A stretch of 61,389 nucleotides of DNA from Cyanobacteria bacterium CG_2015-22_32_23. GTDB taxonomy: Bacteria; Cyanobacteriota; Cyanobacteriia; Cyanobacteriales; Cyanobacteriaceae. The stretch covers positions 1 to 61,389 of the forward strand of contig JAACUG010000082.1 in NCBI GenBank assembly GCA_009993045.1, in the 5' to 3' direction. Positions 43,188-54,957 of the stretch are shown piece after piece; position 1 is the first letter of the stretch, and each line of letters begins with the position of its first letter. The position numbers and the translations under genes were made by a program. Below the pieces are notes generated by a model. That model saw nothing but the letters and a program-made list of their open reading frames with translations. It searched no databases and was not told the origin of the DNA.

Positions 43188-44303
43188 CTATCTTTTCCTT
43201 GTCGTTGTTGCCACATTACCATCCATACCACTACCAGCTAATAGACGTTTTAATTCGTCAGGTTTACCACTTTTTGCTAATCCCTCTTCTAAACTAATTG
43301 TACCTGTTTTGACATACCCAGCTAAGGCTTGTTCCATGGTTTGCATTCCTAATTTACCCCCTGTTTGAATGGCTGAATAAATTTGTGGTGCTTTTGCTTC
43401 TCGAATTAAGTTGGCGATGGCTGGGGTAATAATCATAATTTCTTGAGCCATAGCACGACCAAATTCACCCGGTTTGGGATTTTTCTTTTTAGCTAAAGTT
43501 TGGGCAAAGACGGCTAATAAAGAGTTAGACAACATGGCTCGAATTTGAGCTTGTTCGGCAGCAGGAAATACATCAATAATACGATCAATAGTACCAGCAG
43601 CGGAGCTAGTATGAAGAGTACCGAAAACAAGGTGTCCTGTTTCTGCAGCACTAATAGCAAGAGAAATAGTTTCCAAATCTCGCATTTCACCCACTAGAAT
43701 AATATCAGGATCTTCTCGCAAAGCAGCTTTTAAAGCATTACCAAAAGTTTTAGTATCTTCTCCTTTTTGTCGTTGATGAAATAAGCTATTAATGTTCGGG
43801 AAAACATATTCAATGGGATCTTCTACCGTTAAAATATGTTCAGCACGGGTACGATTAATTAAATCTAACATGGCCGCCAAAGTTGTAGTTTTACCAGAGC
43901 CTGTTTGTCCTGTAACCAGAATTAAACCTCTAGGGCGATCAGTCATTTCTTTGATAATATCAGGTAATCCTAATTGATCATAGTTAGGAATTTTAGAGGA
44001 TAAAGCCCGTAAACAAGCAGCATAACAACCTCTTTCTTTATAAACATTAACTCTAAATCGAGCTAAACCTTTAACACCATAAGAACAATCTAACTCCCAT
44101 TCTTGTTCGAGAGTTTTTCTTTGAGTATTATTTAACATACTGAAAATCAGTTTTTGACATTCTTGAGGATTAAGAGGTTCATCACCGATGGGAGTAAGTT
44201 TACCACTAATACGGAAATAGATAGGCGCACCAGCTTGAATGTGCATATCCGAACCGCCTAACTCCACCAATTGTTCCATCAAATCTTCGATCATTATTTC
44301 CAT
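43188..44303 (-). CDS. pilT: Type IV pilus retraction ATPase PilT
   Basis: A 371-residue secretion-type ATPase that powers pilus retraction. Features are the N-terminal domain DMHIQAGAPIYFRISGKLTP, Walker A LVTGQTGSGKTTTLAAMLD, Asp box region ILTVEDPIEYVFPN, Walker B ALREDPDIILVGEMRDLETI and His box HLVFGTLHTSSAAGTIDR. AIRxR-like C-terminal elements are partly present. It sits between pilB and pilC, as expected. Confidence 0.96.
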   Translation of the reverse strand: MEIMIEDLMEQLVELGGSDMHIQAGAPIYFRISGKLTPIGDEPLNPQECQKLIFSMLNNTQRKTLEQEWELDCSYGVKGLARFRVNVYKERGCYAACLRALSSKIPNYDQLGLPDIIKEMTDRPRGLILVTGQTGSGKTTTLAAMLDLINRTRAEHILTVEDPIEYVFPNINSLFHQRQKGEDTKTFGNALKAALREDPDIILVGEMRDLETISLAISAAETGHLVFGTLHTSSAAGTIDRIIDVFPAAEQAQIRAMLSNSLLAVFAQTLAKKKNPKPGEFGRAMAQEIMIITPAIANLIREAKAPQIYSAIQTGGKLGMQTMEQALAGYVKTGTISLEEGLAKSGKPDELKRLLAGSGMDGNVATTTRKR

Positions 44304-44397
44304 AACTTCATACTCCGCAATCTAAAACTTAATTTCAATATAACTCAATTGATAATCAGAAATTAATAAAAATATCTTCTCCTGTTATGTCTAAAAG

Positions 44398-46440
44398 TTA
44401 GCTAAAACGGGGCGTCATACAATAAGGACAATCTAACCATTGTTGTTCTAGTTCAGCATCACAATTACTACACACTAAAGATGTTTTCCGTTTTGCTTTT
44501 AATTCAGCTTCTAAACCTGAGTCAGTAAATGTTACCCTTTCCACTTCTTCTAAGGTTGTGTGTCCTTGACGTACTAAATTAAGACTATAAGCCAAAATAG
44601 TTGTCATGCCTTCTTCTACTGCAGCTTCTTTGATCATATCAGTAGTTGCACCTTGGTTGATGAGCTTTTCTAACCTTTCACTCATAACCATAAATTCATA
44701 TACCCCAACTCTGCCTTTATAACCAGTACCACCGCACTTCATGCAAACTGTACCGTTAGCCGCCGCTGCTTGTAACTCTTCTCCTTTTAAACTTTTGGCA
44801 CGATAAAAAGTCACTGATTCTTCATTAGCTGCTAATAGTCCATAACGGGCTAATTCTTCTCTAGTGGGATTATAGGCTTCTTTACATTCACTACAAACTC
44901 GACGCATTAAACGTTGTGCTAAAACTCCTAATAATGCACCCGAAATCATAAAGGGTTCAACTCCCATTTCATCTAAACGAGCGATGGCCCCAGCAGCATC
45001 GTTAGTGTGTAAAGTAGTTAAGACTAAGTGTCCTGTTAAAGCCGCTTCGATAGCTGTTTTAGCGGTTTCAGCGTCTCTGGTTTCACCCACCAGAATAATA
45101 TCTGGATCTTGACGCATAAATGCCCGTAGAATAGAAGCAAAGTTCATGCCTTTTTCTCGAATTACCTGTACTTGAGTAATACCGGGTAAAGCATATTCGA
45201 TAGGATCTTCAGCCGTACTAATATTAACTCCCGGTTCATTTCTTTCTGCTAAAACAGAGTATAAACTTGTGGACTTACCAGATCCTGTCGGCCCTGTAAC
45301 TAAAATTAAACCAAAAGGACGACTAGCAATATCTCTAACTTTAGCTAAAGTTTCTTCGTCACTGATAAGGAAGTTTAAACCTAACTGAGTAGCAGAGTTA
45401 TCAAGAATTCGTAAACAGACTTTTTCACCGTAACGACTAGGTAGAGTATTCATGCGAAAATCTACAGTACGTCCTTGAAATTTGCGACGAATCTTGCCAT
45501 CTTGAGGTAAACGACGTTCAGAAATATCCAATTCTCCCATAATTTTGAAACGAGCTGTTACTGCCGCAATAATATGTTTGGGCAAAGTAAAATATTGTCG
45601 CAAAACTCCATCTTTACGCAAACGGACTCGGAAATTTTCTTCTTGAGGTTCGATATGAATATCAGATGCTCCCTCTTGTATGGCTTTAATTAAAATTTTG
45701 TTAACTAATTCAATGATAGGTGCTTGGTTTGCTTCACTATCGGAAGCTAAATCGTCTCCCCCTTCTCCATCTGCTTCGTCTAAACCACTACTAGCTAAAT
45801 CATCAACAATGTCACTAACATCTCCTAATCTCTCTAACTCTTTTATCTTGTCTTTAGCTTCTTTTAATTTTTGTCTTTCTTTTTGTTCTTGATAATATTT
45901 TTGTAATAATTTATCATAATCTTCTTCCGTAATAACAATTCTCTGTAATCCCAATCCTTTAGTTCGTAATATTTTTTTGACATCATCTAATGCCTGTAAA
46001 TCATCAGGATTAATCATGGCAATAACTACCATAGGGGGATCTTCATTGATTCTGTGTAAAGGCAGAAGTTTATGACGACGACAAATTTGAATTCCCACCA
46101 CTGATTCAATTAAATCAGTCATTTGTTCCGAGGCAATCTCTTCTGATTCAGGATCAACACAGTCAACACCATATAAAATTTTTAATTCAAAAAGATAATG
46201 TTGTTTATATTGTCTAACTAACTCAGGAGATAAAGCTCTTTGAGTCATTTGTTCTAACACTTTTACCAGTGGTTTTCTGGATTTTCTAACTTCTACTAAA
46301 GCATTTTTTAATTGATCTTTATCGATATAACCAGATTGAATTAATTTATTACCAAAAGGGTTAAAATAATCAGGACTTACTAAGGCAGTTTTTAGTTTTT
46401 CCTGTTTTTGATTAGAAGAAGAAATAGGTGTTTGAGTCAT
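44398..46440 (-). CDS. pilB: Type IV pilus extension ATPase PilB
   Basis: A 680-residue GspE/PilB ATPase that drives pilus assembly. An MshEN-like N-terminal domain (LIQSGYIDKDQLKNALVEVR) precedes a coiled segment (EQKERQKLKEAKDKIKELER). The ATPase domain has APIIELVNKILIKAIQEGAS, VTGPTGSGKSTSLYSVLAE, RQDPDIILVGETRDAETAKT and LVLTTLHTNDAAGAIAR. The usual zinc cluster CSEC...CMKCGGTGYKGR is present. An additional C-terminal zinc ribbon, CSNC...CPYC, ends the protein. It is first in the pilB-pilT-pilC series. Confidence 0.96.
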   Translation of the reverse strand: MTQTPISSSNQKQEKLKTALVSPDYFNPFGNKLIQSGYIDKDQLKNALVEVRKSRKPLVKVLEQMTQRALSPELVRQYKQHYLFELKILYGVDCVDPESEEIASEQMTDLIESVVGIQICRRHKLLPLHRINEDPPMVVIAMINPDDLQALDDVKKILRTKGLGLQRIVITEEDYDKLLQKYYQEQKERQKLKEAKDKIKELERLGDVSDIVDDLASSGLDEADGEGGDDLASDSEANQAPIIELVNKILIKAIQEGASDIHIEPQEENFRVRLRKDGVLRQYFTLPKHIIAAVTARFKIMGELDISERRLPQDGKIRRKFQGRTVDFRMNTLPSRYGEKVCLRILDNSATQLGLNFLISDEETLAKVRDIASRPFGLILVTGPTGSGKSTSLYSVLAERNEPGVNISTAEDPIEYALPGITQVQVIREKGMNFASILRAFMRQDPDIILVGETRDAETAKTAIEAALTGHLVLTTLHTNDAAGAIARLDEMGVEPFMISGALLGVLAQRLMRRVCSECKEAYNPTREELARYGLLAANEESVTFYRAKSLKGEELQAAAANGTVCMKCGGTGYKGRVGVYEFMVMSERLEKLINQGATTDMIKEAAVEEGMTTILAYSLNLVRQGHTTLEEVERVTFTDSGLEAELKAKRKTSLVCSNCDAELEQQWLDCPYCMTPRFS

Positions 46441-46931
46441 GATTTTATGGAAAATATTAAGTTACTTTGACAAGGAATAAAATTTGATGATTATTGGAGT
46501 TAATTATTTAGATAAGTATAAGGTTTGAGATTTTAAATATTAGTAAATTATAGTTTGTGTAAAAGAAAATTTAACTATAAAAAAATCAAGATAATTTTAT
46601 TATTAATAAGATTTTGATGATTAATTTTGCAATTTATATACATTGAAAATAGTCCTAGATAAAAATTACCCTAATTCATGACTAAGTTAAATTACTTATA
46701 ATGATCAAGAATATAGATAAAGTTATCTTGAGATTGTTCATATTAGTGAAAAGTAAAGACGAAATAGATTCTTTTTGATTCTTATATATTATCATAATGA
46801 AGAAATTTTCAAGATCTCATTAATTTTGTTAAACTTGTCCCAATTCTAGTAAAATATATTAATGATATTGATTTTGAGAAAATAGTTTTTTTTTATTCAG
46901 TATCATTTAAGTATAAAAAAATATTGCAGTT
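46441..46931. other. Divergent intergenic region between pilB and grpE
   Basis: The region should contain both promoters. It is AT-rich with no ORF, palindrome or CIRCE element that I recognise. Confidence 0.5.
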
Positions 46932-47732
46932 ATGATGAGTGAAACAGACAACTACCCTGATTTAGAAAAAGAAACAGATATTGTGAATAATGAAGAATTT
47001 TTGTCAACTCCCGAAGCTACCAACGAGGATGATTCCACAGTATTGGAAACGGATTTTGAATCAGCTCAAACTGTTGATGAGTCTAATCAAAACATAATGA
47101 AAGAAGACTCTCCAGAAGGTGAAGCCCAAAACACCGCTTCTGACAATAATGTAATAGATGAAGTTACTCAAACTCAACTTACTTCTTTAGAAGAGGAAAT
47201 TGCTTCCTTAAAAACACAGTTAGAAACACAAAAAACCCAAACTAAAGACTTTAAAGATCAGTTTCTCAGATTAACGGCTGATTTTGAGAATTTCCGTCGT
47301 CGCACCAGTAAAGAAAAAGAAGAGTTAGAGCAAATAATTAAGAAAAAAACTATTAATGAATTACTGCCAGTAGTTGATAATTTTGAACGGGCTAGAACTC
47401 AAATAAAACCAGCTAATGATGGTGAAATGACTATTCATAAGAGTTATCAAGGAGTTTATAAAACCTTTGTGGATAGTTTGAAAAAAATCGGTGTATCAGC
47501 TATGCGCCCTGAAGGAGAACTTTTTGATCCCAATTATCATGAAGCAATGTTGAGAGAACCTACTAAGGAATATCCTGAAGGTACAGTTATTGAACAATTA
47601 GTTAGAGGGTATCTTCTTAATGACATAGTATTACGTCATGCTATGGTAAAAGTAGCCGCTCCATCAGAGGAAGAATCGGAAACAGAGTTCATGGATACCG
47701 ATGAAAATATCTCTGAAGTAAAACAAAGCTAA
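46932..47732 (+). CDS. grpE: Nucleotide exchange factor GrpE
   Basis: GrpE releases ADP from DnaK. The 266-residue protein has an acidic, disordered N-terminal region (residues 1-80), a long coiled coil ([40 protein letters not shown]) and the beta-wing domain with [20 protein letters not shown] and [19 protein letters not shown]. The usual family length is 190-250 residues, so the acidic head is on the long side. It is 87 bp upstream of dnaK1, as in other cyanobacteria. Confidence 0.95.
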   Translation: MMSETDNYPDLEKETDIVNNEEFLSTPEATNEDDSTVLETDFESAQTVDESNQNIMKEDSPEGEAQNTASDNNVIDEVTQTQLTSLEEEIASLKTQLETQKTQTKDFKDQFLRLTADFENFRRRTSKEKEELEQIIKKKTINELLPVVDNFERARTQIKPANDGEMTIHKSYQGVYKTFVDSLKKIGVSAMRPEGELFDPNYHEAMLREPTKEYPEGTVIEQLVRGYLLNDIVLRHAMVKVAAPSEEESETEFMDTDENISEVKQS

Positions 47733-47819
47733 AAATATAGATACTCAGCTTTGAGTTCTGGGTATAATGAGATCACAAATTAAGTTCAATCATAAAGTAA
47801 ATCGTCATCACTTTTAGCT

Positions 47820-49832
47820 ATGGGAAAAGTCATCGGAATAGATTTAGGCACAACCAATAGTTGCGTTGCCGTTTTAGAAGGCGGTAAACCCATTGTCATC
47901 ACTAATCAAGAAGGATCAAGAACAACTCCGAGTATTGTTGGTTTTGGCAAGGGTAATCAACGGTTAGTTGGTCAATTAGCTAAAAGACAAGCGGTGACAA
48001 ATGCGGAAAATACTATTTACAGTATTAAACGTTTTATCGGACGTAGATGGGAAGAAACTCAACAAGATAGAACTAGAGTTACTTATAACTGCATTCAAGG
48101 AAAAGACTCTACGGTATCGGTGGATATTCAGGGTAAAAGTTATACCCCCCAAGAAATTTCTTCGATGATTTTACAGAAGTTAAAAAATGATGCGGAGACT
48201 TTTCTCGGTGAAACCGTTACTCAGGCAGTGATCACCGTTCCAGCTTATTTTACGGATGCTCAAAGACAAGCAACGAAAGATGCAGGAGTCATCGCTGGTT
48301 TAGAGGTAATGCGGATTATCAATGAACCAACGGCGGCGGCTTTAGCTTATGGATTAGATAAACAAGAAGAAGATCAATATGTATTAGTTTTCGATTTAGG
48401 TGGTGGAACTTTTGATGTTTCTTTGTTACAACTAGGGAATGGTATTTTTGAAGTAGTTTCAACTTCTGGGAATAATCAACTAGGAGGAGATGATTTTGAT
48501 GCGGTGATTGTTGATTGGTTGATCAATAAATTTAAACAACAGGAAGGCATTGATTTACGTTCAGATAAAATGGCAGTTCAACGTTTGCGAGAAGCAGCGG
48601 AAAAGGCAAAAATAGAATTATCAAATTTGTCAGAAACTTCCATCAATTTACCTTTTATTACGGCGGATGAGAGTGGTCCGAAACATCTGGAATTAGAGTT
48701 ATCTCGACCACAATTAGAGGAATTAATTCAGGACTTAGTAGCTGAGATTGTTCCTCCTATGGAACAGGCTTTAAAGGATTCTGAGTTACGTCGTGAACAA
48801 ATTAATCGTATTGTTTTGGTAGGTGGATCGACTCGTACTCCCGCTATTTCGGAAAAAATAGAAGAATATTTCGGTAAAAGTATCCCTATTGATCGCTCTA
48901 TTAATCCCGATGAAGCGGTGGCTTTAGGGGCGGCTGTACAGGGTGGGGTTTTAGGAGGAGAAGTGCGTAATTTACTGCTTTTAGATGTAACTCCTTTATC
49001 TTTAGGATTAGAGACTTTAGGAGAAGTTTTCACAAAAGTAATTGATAGAAATACAACTATTCCCACCAGTCGCACTCAAGTATTTTCTACGGCTATTGAT
49101 GGACAAAATTCTGTGGAAGTTCATGTGTTGCAGGGTGAAAGGTCAATGGTAAAAGATAATAAAAGTTTAGGGAAGTTTTTGTTAACGGGTATTCCACCAG
49201 CGCCTAGAGGTATTCCTCAAATTGAGGTTTCTTTTGATATTGATGTGGATGGTATTTTAAAAGTATCTGCTAGGGATAAAGGTACTGGTCAAGAACAAAG
49301 TATTCTTATTAGTAACACTGGTGCTTTAAGTTCTTCGGAAATTGATACCATGAAGCAGGAAGCGGAAAGATTTGTTAATGAAGATCGTCGTCGAGTTCAA
49401 CTGGTAGAAATCAAAAAACAATTAGATAGTTTGATGTATAGTTATGAGTTGACTTTAGAAAAAAATCCTCATCTAATTAATTCTGATTTGAAAAATAAAA
49501 TAGAGGTAAATAAGCGTAAAGTTGAAGAAGCCATCGAATCGCCGTTAATTCCTGTTACACAAGTAGAACAATTAATGAGTGATTTTCGTAATATGATAGT
49601 TAATATTGGCGCTCAAGCCTATCAATCAACTCAAGAACCTACTATTGTTAATAGTTTTGATGAAGAAGAACAAGGTACTCTTTATGAAAGTTTAGATAGT
49701 GATGATGAGTTTAAGAGTATTGAAGATGAGATTTTAAGCGGTTTAAGTCAAATTTCGGAAGACCCTAACGATTTTGATTTTGATTATGATAAAGATGAGA
49801 CTATTACGGGAGATTATGAAACGGTAGATTGA
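47820..49832 (+). CDS. dnaK: Chaperone DnaK, DnaK1-like
   Basis: An Hsp70 chaperone of 670 residues. The ATPase has [38 protein letters not shown] and [16 protein letters not shown]; the substrate domain has [14 protein letters not shown] and [20 protein letters not shown]. The C-terminal tail is acidic and does not end in the EEVD-like pattern of the DnaK2 type. Linkage to grpE and the tail fit the DnaK1 group of cyanobacteria. Its end overlaps the convergent GGDEF-EAL gene by 19 bp. Confidence 0.93.
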   Translation: MGKVIGIDLGTTNSCVAVLEGGKPIVITNQEGSRTTPSIVGFGKGNQRLVGQLAKRQAVTNAENTIYSIKRFIGRRWEETQQDRTRVTYNCIQGKDSTVSVDIQGKSYTPQEISSMILQKLKNDAETFLGETVTQAVITVPAYFTDAQRQATKDAGVIAGLEVMRIINEPTAAALAYGLDKQEEDQYVLVFDLGGGTFDVSLLQLGNGIFEVVSTSGNNQLGGDDFDAVIVDWLINKFKQQEGIDLRSDKMAVQRLREAAEKAKIELSNLSETSINLPFITADESGPKHLELELSRPQLEELIQDLVAEIVPPMEQALKDSELRREQINRIVLVGGSTRTPAISEKIEEYFGKSIPIDRSINPDEAVALGAAVQGGVLGGEVRNLLLLDVTPLSLGLETLGEVFTKVIDRNTTIPTSRTQVFSTAIDGQNSVEVHVLQGERSMVKDNKSLGKFLLTGIPPAPRGIPQIEVSFDIDVDGILKVSARDKGTGQEQSILISNTGALSSSEIDTMKQEAERFVNEDRRRVQLVEIKKQLDSLMYSYELTLEKNPHLINSDLKNKIEVNKRKVEEAIESPLIPVTQVEQLMSDFRNMIVNIGAQAYQSTQEPTIVNSFDEEEQGTLYESLDSDDEFKSIEDEILSGLSQISEDPNDFDFDYDKDETITGDYETVD

Positions 49833-52800
49833 CAATTATATTTTTCTAACTCTTTTTCAATAAATTCCGTGGCAGTTTTGGCGTTGACGGGTTTTGAATA
49901 TAAATATCCTTGTCCATAATTACAGTTAATATTGGTTAAAATTTGCTCTTGTACTGTTGTTTCTACGCCTTCTGCTACCACATCGAGGGAAAGATTATGC
50001 GCTAAGGTAACGATAGCTTCTACAATAGGATGTTTTTGATCCACATGAATTAATGGTTGAATAAAAGCGCGATCAATTTTAAGGGTGTTAAAAGGCAGAC
50101 GATGAAGATAACTTAAAGAAGAATATCCTGTACCGAAATCGTCTAAAGAAATTTTTAAATTACGTTCTTGAATTTGATCTAAAATTTCCTTGGCATGATC
50201 ATAATTGTTCATTAAAATTGTTTCGGTAATTTCGATTTTTAATAGATAAGGATTAACTTTTGTGGTGGCTAAAATATCGTCTAATTCTGCTAAAAAATTG
50301 AGATTAAGTAATTGTTTACTCGATACATTAACCGCAGTAAATAACTTTAATTGAGGATATTTATTTTCCCATTCTTTAATTTGTTTTGCGGCGGTGTCTA
50401 AAATCCACTTTCCTAAAGAAATAATTAATCCTGTTTCTTCAGCAATGGGAATAAATTCTACTGGTGAAATAAAGCCATGAATCGGACTAATCCAACGTAT
50501 TAAGGCTTCAAATCCTGCTATAATTCCTGTTTTTAAGTCTATTATAGGTTGATAATATAATTCTAATTCTTCATTTTCTAAGGCTTTTCTCAAGTCAGAT
50601 TCTAAACTTAATCTTTTGACTAAATCTTTGTGCATGGTAGGGTTAAATACACGGTAACAATTTCTACCACTTTCTTTAGCTTGATACATGGCTAAATCAG
50701 CGTCTCTAATCATTTCTTCGGATTTTACATAACCAAATGAGCTAAACGTAATACCGATACTAACAGAACAAAATACAGAATAACCATGAAGAATGGTATT
50801 AAATTTACAAGAGTTAAGAATATTGGTGGCAATTTTATAGGTTTCTTCTTCTGAGATTATATCGGGTAAAAAGACAATAAATTCATCTCCGCTAATTCTG
50901 GCTACAGTATCATTTATACTTACACAATTTACTATTTTCTCGGTTATTAAGATTAATAATTCATCCCCGATTTTATGCCCTAAACTATCATTAATTGTTT
51001 GAAAATTATCAGCATCAATTACGAAAATTGCACAGGAGTTTTGATGATAATTATTATTTCTGTTTAAAAATTGTTTTAATCTATCTATTAAAAGAAAACG
51101 ATTTGGTAAGCCTGTTAATTTATCATGAAAAGCATCATAAAAAATTTGTTCTTCCATGAATTTTAACTCAGAAATATCGATAATTTGTTGAATAAATTGG
51201 ATTATTTCTCCTCGATTATTTCTTAAAGCTGTAACGTTAACAATGGTATAAACTACTGAACCATTATTAGCTAAAAACCTTATTTTTTGACTGTCTTGAT
51301 CTAAATATTCTGTAATAATTTTTTGTTTAAATAGTTCACATTTTTCTCGATCATCAGGATGAAAAATTGAGGTTTCTTTTTGGTTAATTATATCTGATAA
51401 AGGATATTGTAAAAGTTCAAACAAAGAATGATTTACTTGGATAATATTTCCTTCTAAATTAGTAATCATCATACCAATAGGTGCAAGTTCAAAAATTAGG
51501 CGAAACTCTTCTTCACTCTTTTCTAAGGCTTTTTGAATTTTCGTTTTCTTGGTAATATCAGTAATGATTCCATCAATTCTAACTATTTTTCCTTCTTCAT
51601 TATAAATAATATGCGCTCTATCTCTGATATATTTTTCTTCTCCATTGGCTAATAATATTCGATAGTCTATATCGTGAGATTTCTGGTTATCTCCTAATAA
51701 TGAAATATTCAATAAGTTAGAATAAATTTCTTTAATTTGTTGCTTTTGTTGTGGATGTACTAATTCTAACCAATATGCTCTTTTTTGGAAAAAATTAGAT
51801 AATGGACAATTAAATAATACCTCCGCCGCAGGATTTATATAAATTAATTGTAATGTATGGGGATGAATTGACCAAATAACATCTTCTAAAGAAAAAAGCA
51901 TATTATTTAGTCTTTCTTGACTTTCTTGTAAGGCAATATTAATTTGTTGTTTTTCTAAGTCTGTTTCTTCTTTTAAAATAATTCTTGCTATAGCTTGATT
52001 AATAAATTGAATTACTGTATCTTGATAAATAGAGTTACATTCTAATTCTTTAATACTAAAAAAGTGAATAACTCCATAAATATTTTCATTAATAAAAATA
52101 GGACTACCTATATAACAATTAATATTAGAATCTAAAAATAATGGTTGATTTAATAATTGATTTAATTGAGTATTATTATTAAATTTGTTATGATAAGTTG
52201 TTTTACCTTCAATAAATATTGCTTTATTTAATGAGTTGATTAAATAGTTATCTTCCCATGATATATTAAAATCTGGTAAATTATTATAGGATGCAATAAC
52301 ATTATAATCATCGGGAAAAACCTCCGTAATTATAGCCAAATTAAGATTTAGAATAGGACTAATTTTTTCTAAATAATAGTTAAGAGGATTATAAATATTA
52401 TCATAATTAATATTATTAAGTTCATTTATCCAACTTAATTGATTATTAAAAGATTCTAATTCTTGAGTTTTCTTTAATAAATTTTCTTGGGCAATATGCT
52501 TTTCTGTAATATCATTTTGTATGCCTAAAAAATGGGTAACTTCTCCTTTGTTATTATAAATAGGAGAAATGTAAATTTCATTCCAAAATAACTCACCATT
52601 TTTACGATAATTAGATAAAATAACTCTAGTTTCATATTTTTGTGCAATAGCTTGTCTTAACTTATCAATTTCTTTTTTATCTGTCATTTCTCCTTGTAAA
52701 AACCGACAATTTTTTCCTAATACTTCTTTACTAGAATATCCTGTAATTTTTTCAAATTTAGTATTTACATAAATAATAATATTACCTTTTCTCGCATCCG

Positions 52801-53530
52801 TAATTATTAAGCCATTTGTACTGCTATCGATACTTCTTTCTAAAATACTTAATTTCTCTAGTTGGGATGTTTTTTTGATACTTTCTTCTATTAGTTTTAA
52901 TATCGATTCTATAAACTGTATTTCTTGAGTATTAAAATTATTATTTTCTTCTAATATAAATCCTAAGATAGCTTTTATTTGATTATTCAGAGGATTAATT
53001 ATTTTAAAATTAATTTCAGATTGAGAAGACTCTTTTCTGTTGATTATTAGTGAATTTATCTTCAGATTTAACAATTTTTGATTATCAATTAATAAATCAT
53101 CATCTGTTTTTAAATATTCTATTAATTCATAGCTTAATTCGTTAATTTCATAATTATTAATTTCATTCTCTTTCCATCCTTTTCCACCCCTTAAAATCAT
53201 TTTTTTTTCATCGGAAATAAATTCTAATAAATAGCTAAACTGAATATTTAATGTTTCACTAACTATTTTCGTTATTTCCTGATAAATATTTTGTATATCA
53301 AGAGAATTAATCATGACATTTTGAGCTTTTAATAAAGCTACGTTATACTTATTTTCATTTATAGTTTGATACTCTTTCTCTTGAAAATTTGATAGATAAT
53401 GTTTATAAGTATTTTTTTCAGTAATTAAATTAGAGTTAATTTTTCTAAATTTATTAATCTGAACAATAAAAATAAAGTTTATTAATATAAGAAAAACTAT
53501 AATAACTGAAAATAGTAAAATATAATTCAT
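49814..53530 (-). CDS. LOV-PAS-GAF sensor with GGDEF and EAL domains
   Basis: A 1238-residue c-di-GMP signalling enzyme. An N-terminal membrane helix (about 3-24) precedes a GAF-like region (65-215). A LOV domain (about 228-345) has the flavin-adduct Cys275 in GKNCRFLQG plus Asn307, Asn317 and Gln338. A second GAF (about 355-530) and two PAS domains (about 540-790) follow. The GGDEF domain carries SGDEF, so cyclase activity is uncertain. The EAL domain from about 975 has intact [20 protein letters not shown] and VVAEGVE, so phosphodiesterase activity is likely. It is convergent with dnaK1. Confidence 0.92.
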   Translation of the reverse strand: MNYILLFSVIIVFLILINFIFIVQINKFRKINSNLITEKNTYKHYLSNFQEKEYQTINENKYNVALLKAQNVMINSLDIQNIYQEITKIVSETLNIQFSYLLEFISDEKKMILRGGKGWKENEINNYEINELSYELIEYLKTDDDLLIDNQKLLNLKINSLIINRKESSQSEINFKIINPLNNQIKAILGFILEENNNFNTQEIQFIESILKLIEESIKKTSQLEKLSILERSIDSSTNGLIITDARKGNIIIYVNTKFEKITGYSSKEVLGKNCRFLQGEMTDKKEIDKLRQAIAQKYETRVILSNYRKNGELFWNEIYISPIYNNKGEVTHFLGIQNDITEKHIAQENLLKKTQELESFNNQLSWINELNNINYDNIYNPLNYYLEKISPILNLNLAIITEVFPDDYNVIASYNNLPDFNISWEDNYLINSLNKAIFIEGKTTYHNKFNNNTQLNQLLNQPLFLDSNINCYIGSPIFINENIYGVIHFFSIKELECNSIYQDTVIQFINQAIARIILKEETDLEKQQINIALQESQERLNNMLFSLEDVIWSIHPHTLQLIYINPAAEVLFNCPLSNFFQKRAYWLELVHPQQKQQIKEIYSNLLNISLLGDNQKSHDIDYRILLANGEEKYIRDRAHIIYNEEGKIVRIDGIITDITKKTKIQKALEKSEEEFRLIFELAPIGMMITNLEGNIIQVNHSLFELLQYPLSDIINQKETSIFHPDDREKCELFKQKIITEYLDQDSQKIRFLANNGSVVYTIVNVTALRNNRGEIIQFIQQIIDISELKFMEEQIFYDAFHDKLTGLPNRFLLIDRLKQFLNRNNNYHQNSCAIFVIDADNFQTINDSLGHKIGDELLILITEKIVNCVSINDTVARISGDEFIVFLPDIISEEETYKIATNILNSCKFNTILHGYSVFCSVSIGITFSSFGYVKSEEMIRDADLAMYQAKESGRNCYRVFNPTMHKDLVKRLSLESDLRKALENEELELYYQPIIDLKTGIIAGFEALIRWISPIHGFISPVEFIPIAEETGLIISLGKWILDTAAKQIKEWENKYPQLKLFTAVNVSSKQLLNLNFLAELDDILATTKVNPYLLKIEITETILMNNYDHAKEILDQIQERNLKISLDDFGTGYSSLSYLHRLPFNTLKIDRAFIQPLIHVDQKHPIVEAIVTLAHNLSLDVVAEGVETTVQEQILTNINCNYGQGYLYSKPVNAKTATEFIEKELEKYNCQSTVS

Positions 53531-53890
53531 ATTTAATGATGACTTAATAAATAAATTTTTCCGTGAGTTAATATAAAAACATTAATTAAACCAAGAATTA
53601 ATTATCAAAATTTTATCAAGATAATGAATCAAAAAAAATTTTTCACTTAATAAATGATTTTACTATACCAATATTTGACGAATAACCATAATAATTATAC
53701 TATAAAAGGTTGGCTCTTATTTGATTAATTTATAGATAAGATTCTAAGATTTTTATTAAGCATAAATATTTGAAGATGTTTGTAAGTCCATAATCATAAT
53801 TTAGCAAAAAACTAAATATTTCTCTATGGCTATAGTCAAAAATTGGTTAATCATTGATAATGAAGTATTATTCATCAATTATAAAAATCT
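53531..53890. other. AT-rich divergent intergenic region
   Basis: It lies between the 5' ends of the LOV-GGDEF-EAL gene and the nucleotidase gene and should hold both promoters. No ORF or RNA gene is recognised. Confidence 0.5.
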
Positions 53891-54850
53891 ATGGCTTATC
53901 AATTAGAAAAAGAAACGGCTATTTCTGCGGTAATGAAGGCAGCTAAATTATGTCAACAAGTGCGCAAAGACATTCCTCCAGCTTTGGAAAAACAAGATAA
54001 AAGTCCTGTTACTGTTGCTGATTTTGGTTCTCAAGCTATAATTTGTAAAGTATTAAAAGAAGTTTTCCCCGATACTCCCATCGTTGGGGAGGAAGATTCC
54101 AAGGAGTTACGACAAGAAACTTCTCAAGATACCATCAAAAAAATAACTACTTATGTACAAGAAATTATCCCTTCTGCTAAAGTTGATCAGGTTTTAGATT
54201 GGATAGATTATGGTAATGGTACTGTTAGTCATCGTTTTTGGACTTTAGATCCTATTGATGGCACAAAAGGGTTTTTACGTCAAGATCAATATGCCGTTGC
54301 TTTGGCTTTAATTGAAGATAGAGAGGTAAAATTAGGTATTTTAGGTTGTCCTGCGTTAACCTTAGATAATGGTGATACTGGATTTATTTTTGTCGCTGTT
54401 AAAGGAGAAGGTAGTTATAAAATGTCTCTATCTGGTGGTGACATAACCAAATTACAGGTAGTTAGTAATGATGATATTAGTCGTTTTCGTTTTGTAGAAA
54501 GCGTTGAAGCCAATCACGGTGATCAAATTCAACAAAATGCGATCGCCAAAAAAGTAGGTATAACCACTGATTCAGTGAGAGTAGATTCCCAAGCCAAATA
54601 TGGTATTGTCGCAGCAGGAGAAGCCGCTTTATATTTGAGATTACCTTCCCCTAAATATCCGAATTATAGAGAGAACATTTGGGATCACGCTGCTGGGGCC
54701 ATTGTCGTGGAAGAAGCTGGAGGAAAAGTTACTGATATGTATGGAAAACCCCTTGATTTTGCTACTGCCAGTAAAATGAATGATAATCGAGGAGTGGTAG
54801 TTAGTAACGGCTTAATTCATGATTCAGTTATTCAAGCCTTAAATAATTAG
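53891..54850 (+). CDS. 3'(2'),5'-bisphosphate nucleotidase (HAL2/CysQ-like)
   Basis: A 319-residue member of the inositol-monophosphatase superfamily. The metal-site segments are PIVGEEDS (about residues 64-71) and WTLDPIDGTKGFLR; WDHAAGAIVVEEAGGKVTD is the C-terminal signature. The long form resembles eukaryotic-like HAL2/SAL1, which removes the 3'-phosphate from PAP formed in sulfate assimilation. Such enzymes are inhibited by Na+ and Li+. An inositol or fructose-bisphosphate phosphatase is less likely. It precedes the potassium genes on the same strand, with a repeat between. Confidence 0.88.
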   Translation: MAYQLEKETAISAVMKAAKLCQQVRKDIPPALEKQDKSPVTVADFGSQAIICKVLKEVFPDTPIVGEEDSKELRQETSQDTIKKITTYVQEIIPSAKVDQVLDWIDYGNGTVSHRFWTLDPIDGTKGFLRQDQYAVALALIEDREVKLGILGCPALTLDNGDTGFIFVAVKGEGSYKMSLSGGDITKLQVVSNDDISRFRFVESVEANHGDQIQQNAIAKKVGITTDSVRVDSQAKYGIVAAGEAALYLRLPSPKYPNYRENIWDHAAGAIVVEEAGGKVTDMYGKPLDFATASKMNDNRGVVVSNGLIHDSVIQALNN

Positions 54851-54888
54851 AAGAGGAGAAGAGGAGAAGAGGAGAAGAGGAGAAGAGG
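54849..54888 (+). repeat. AGAAGAGG octamer array, five units
   Basis: Five perfect 8-bp units start at the nucleotidase stop codon and are followed by an A run. It differs from the heptamer arrays by its 8-bp period. It lies in the gap before ktrB. Confidence 0.9.
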
Positions 54889-54957
54889 AAAAAATGCTTA
54901 ATTTATTTTTACCCTTTGCCTTTTTTCATTGTCAATTATTAACTGTTAATTATTAAT

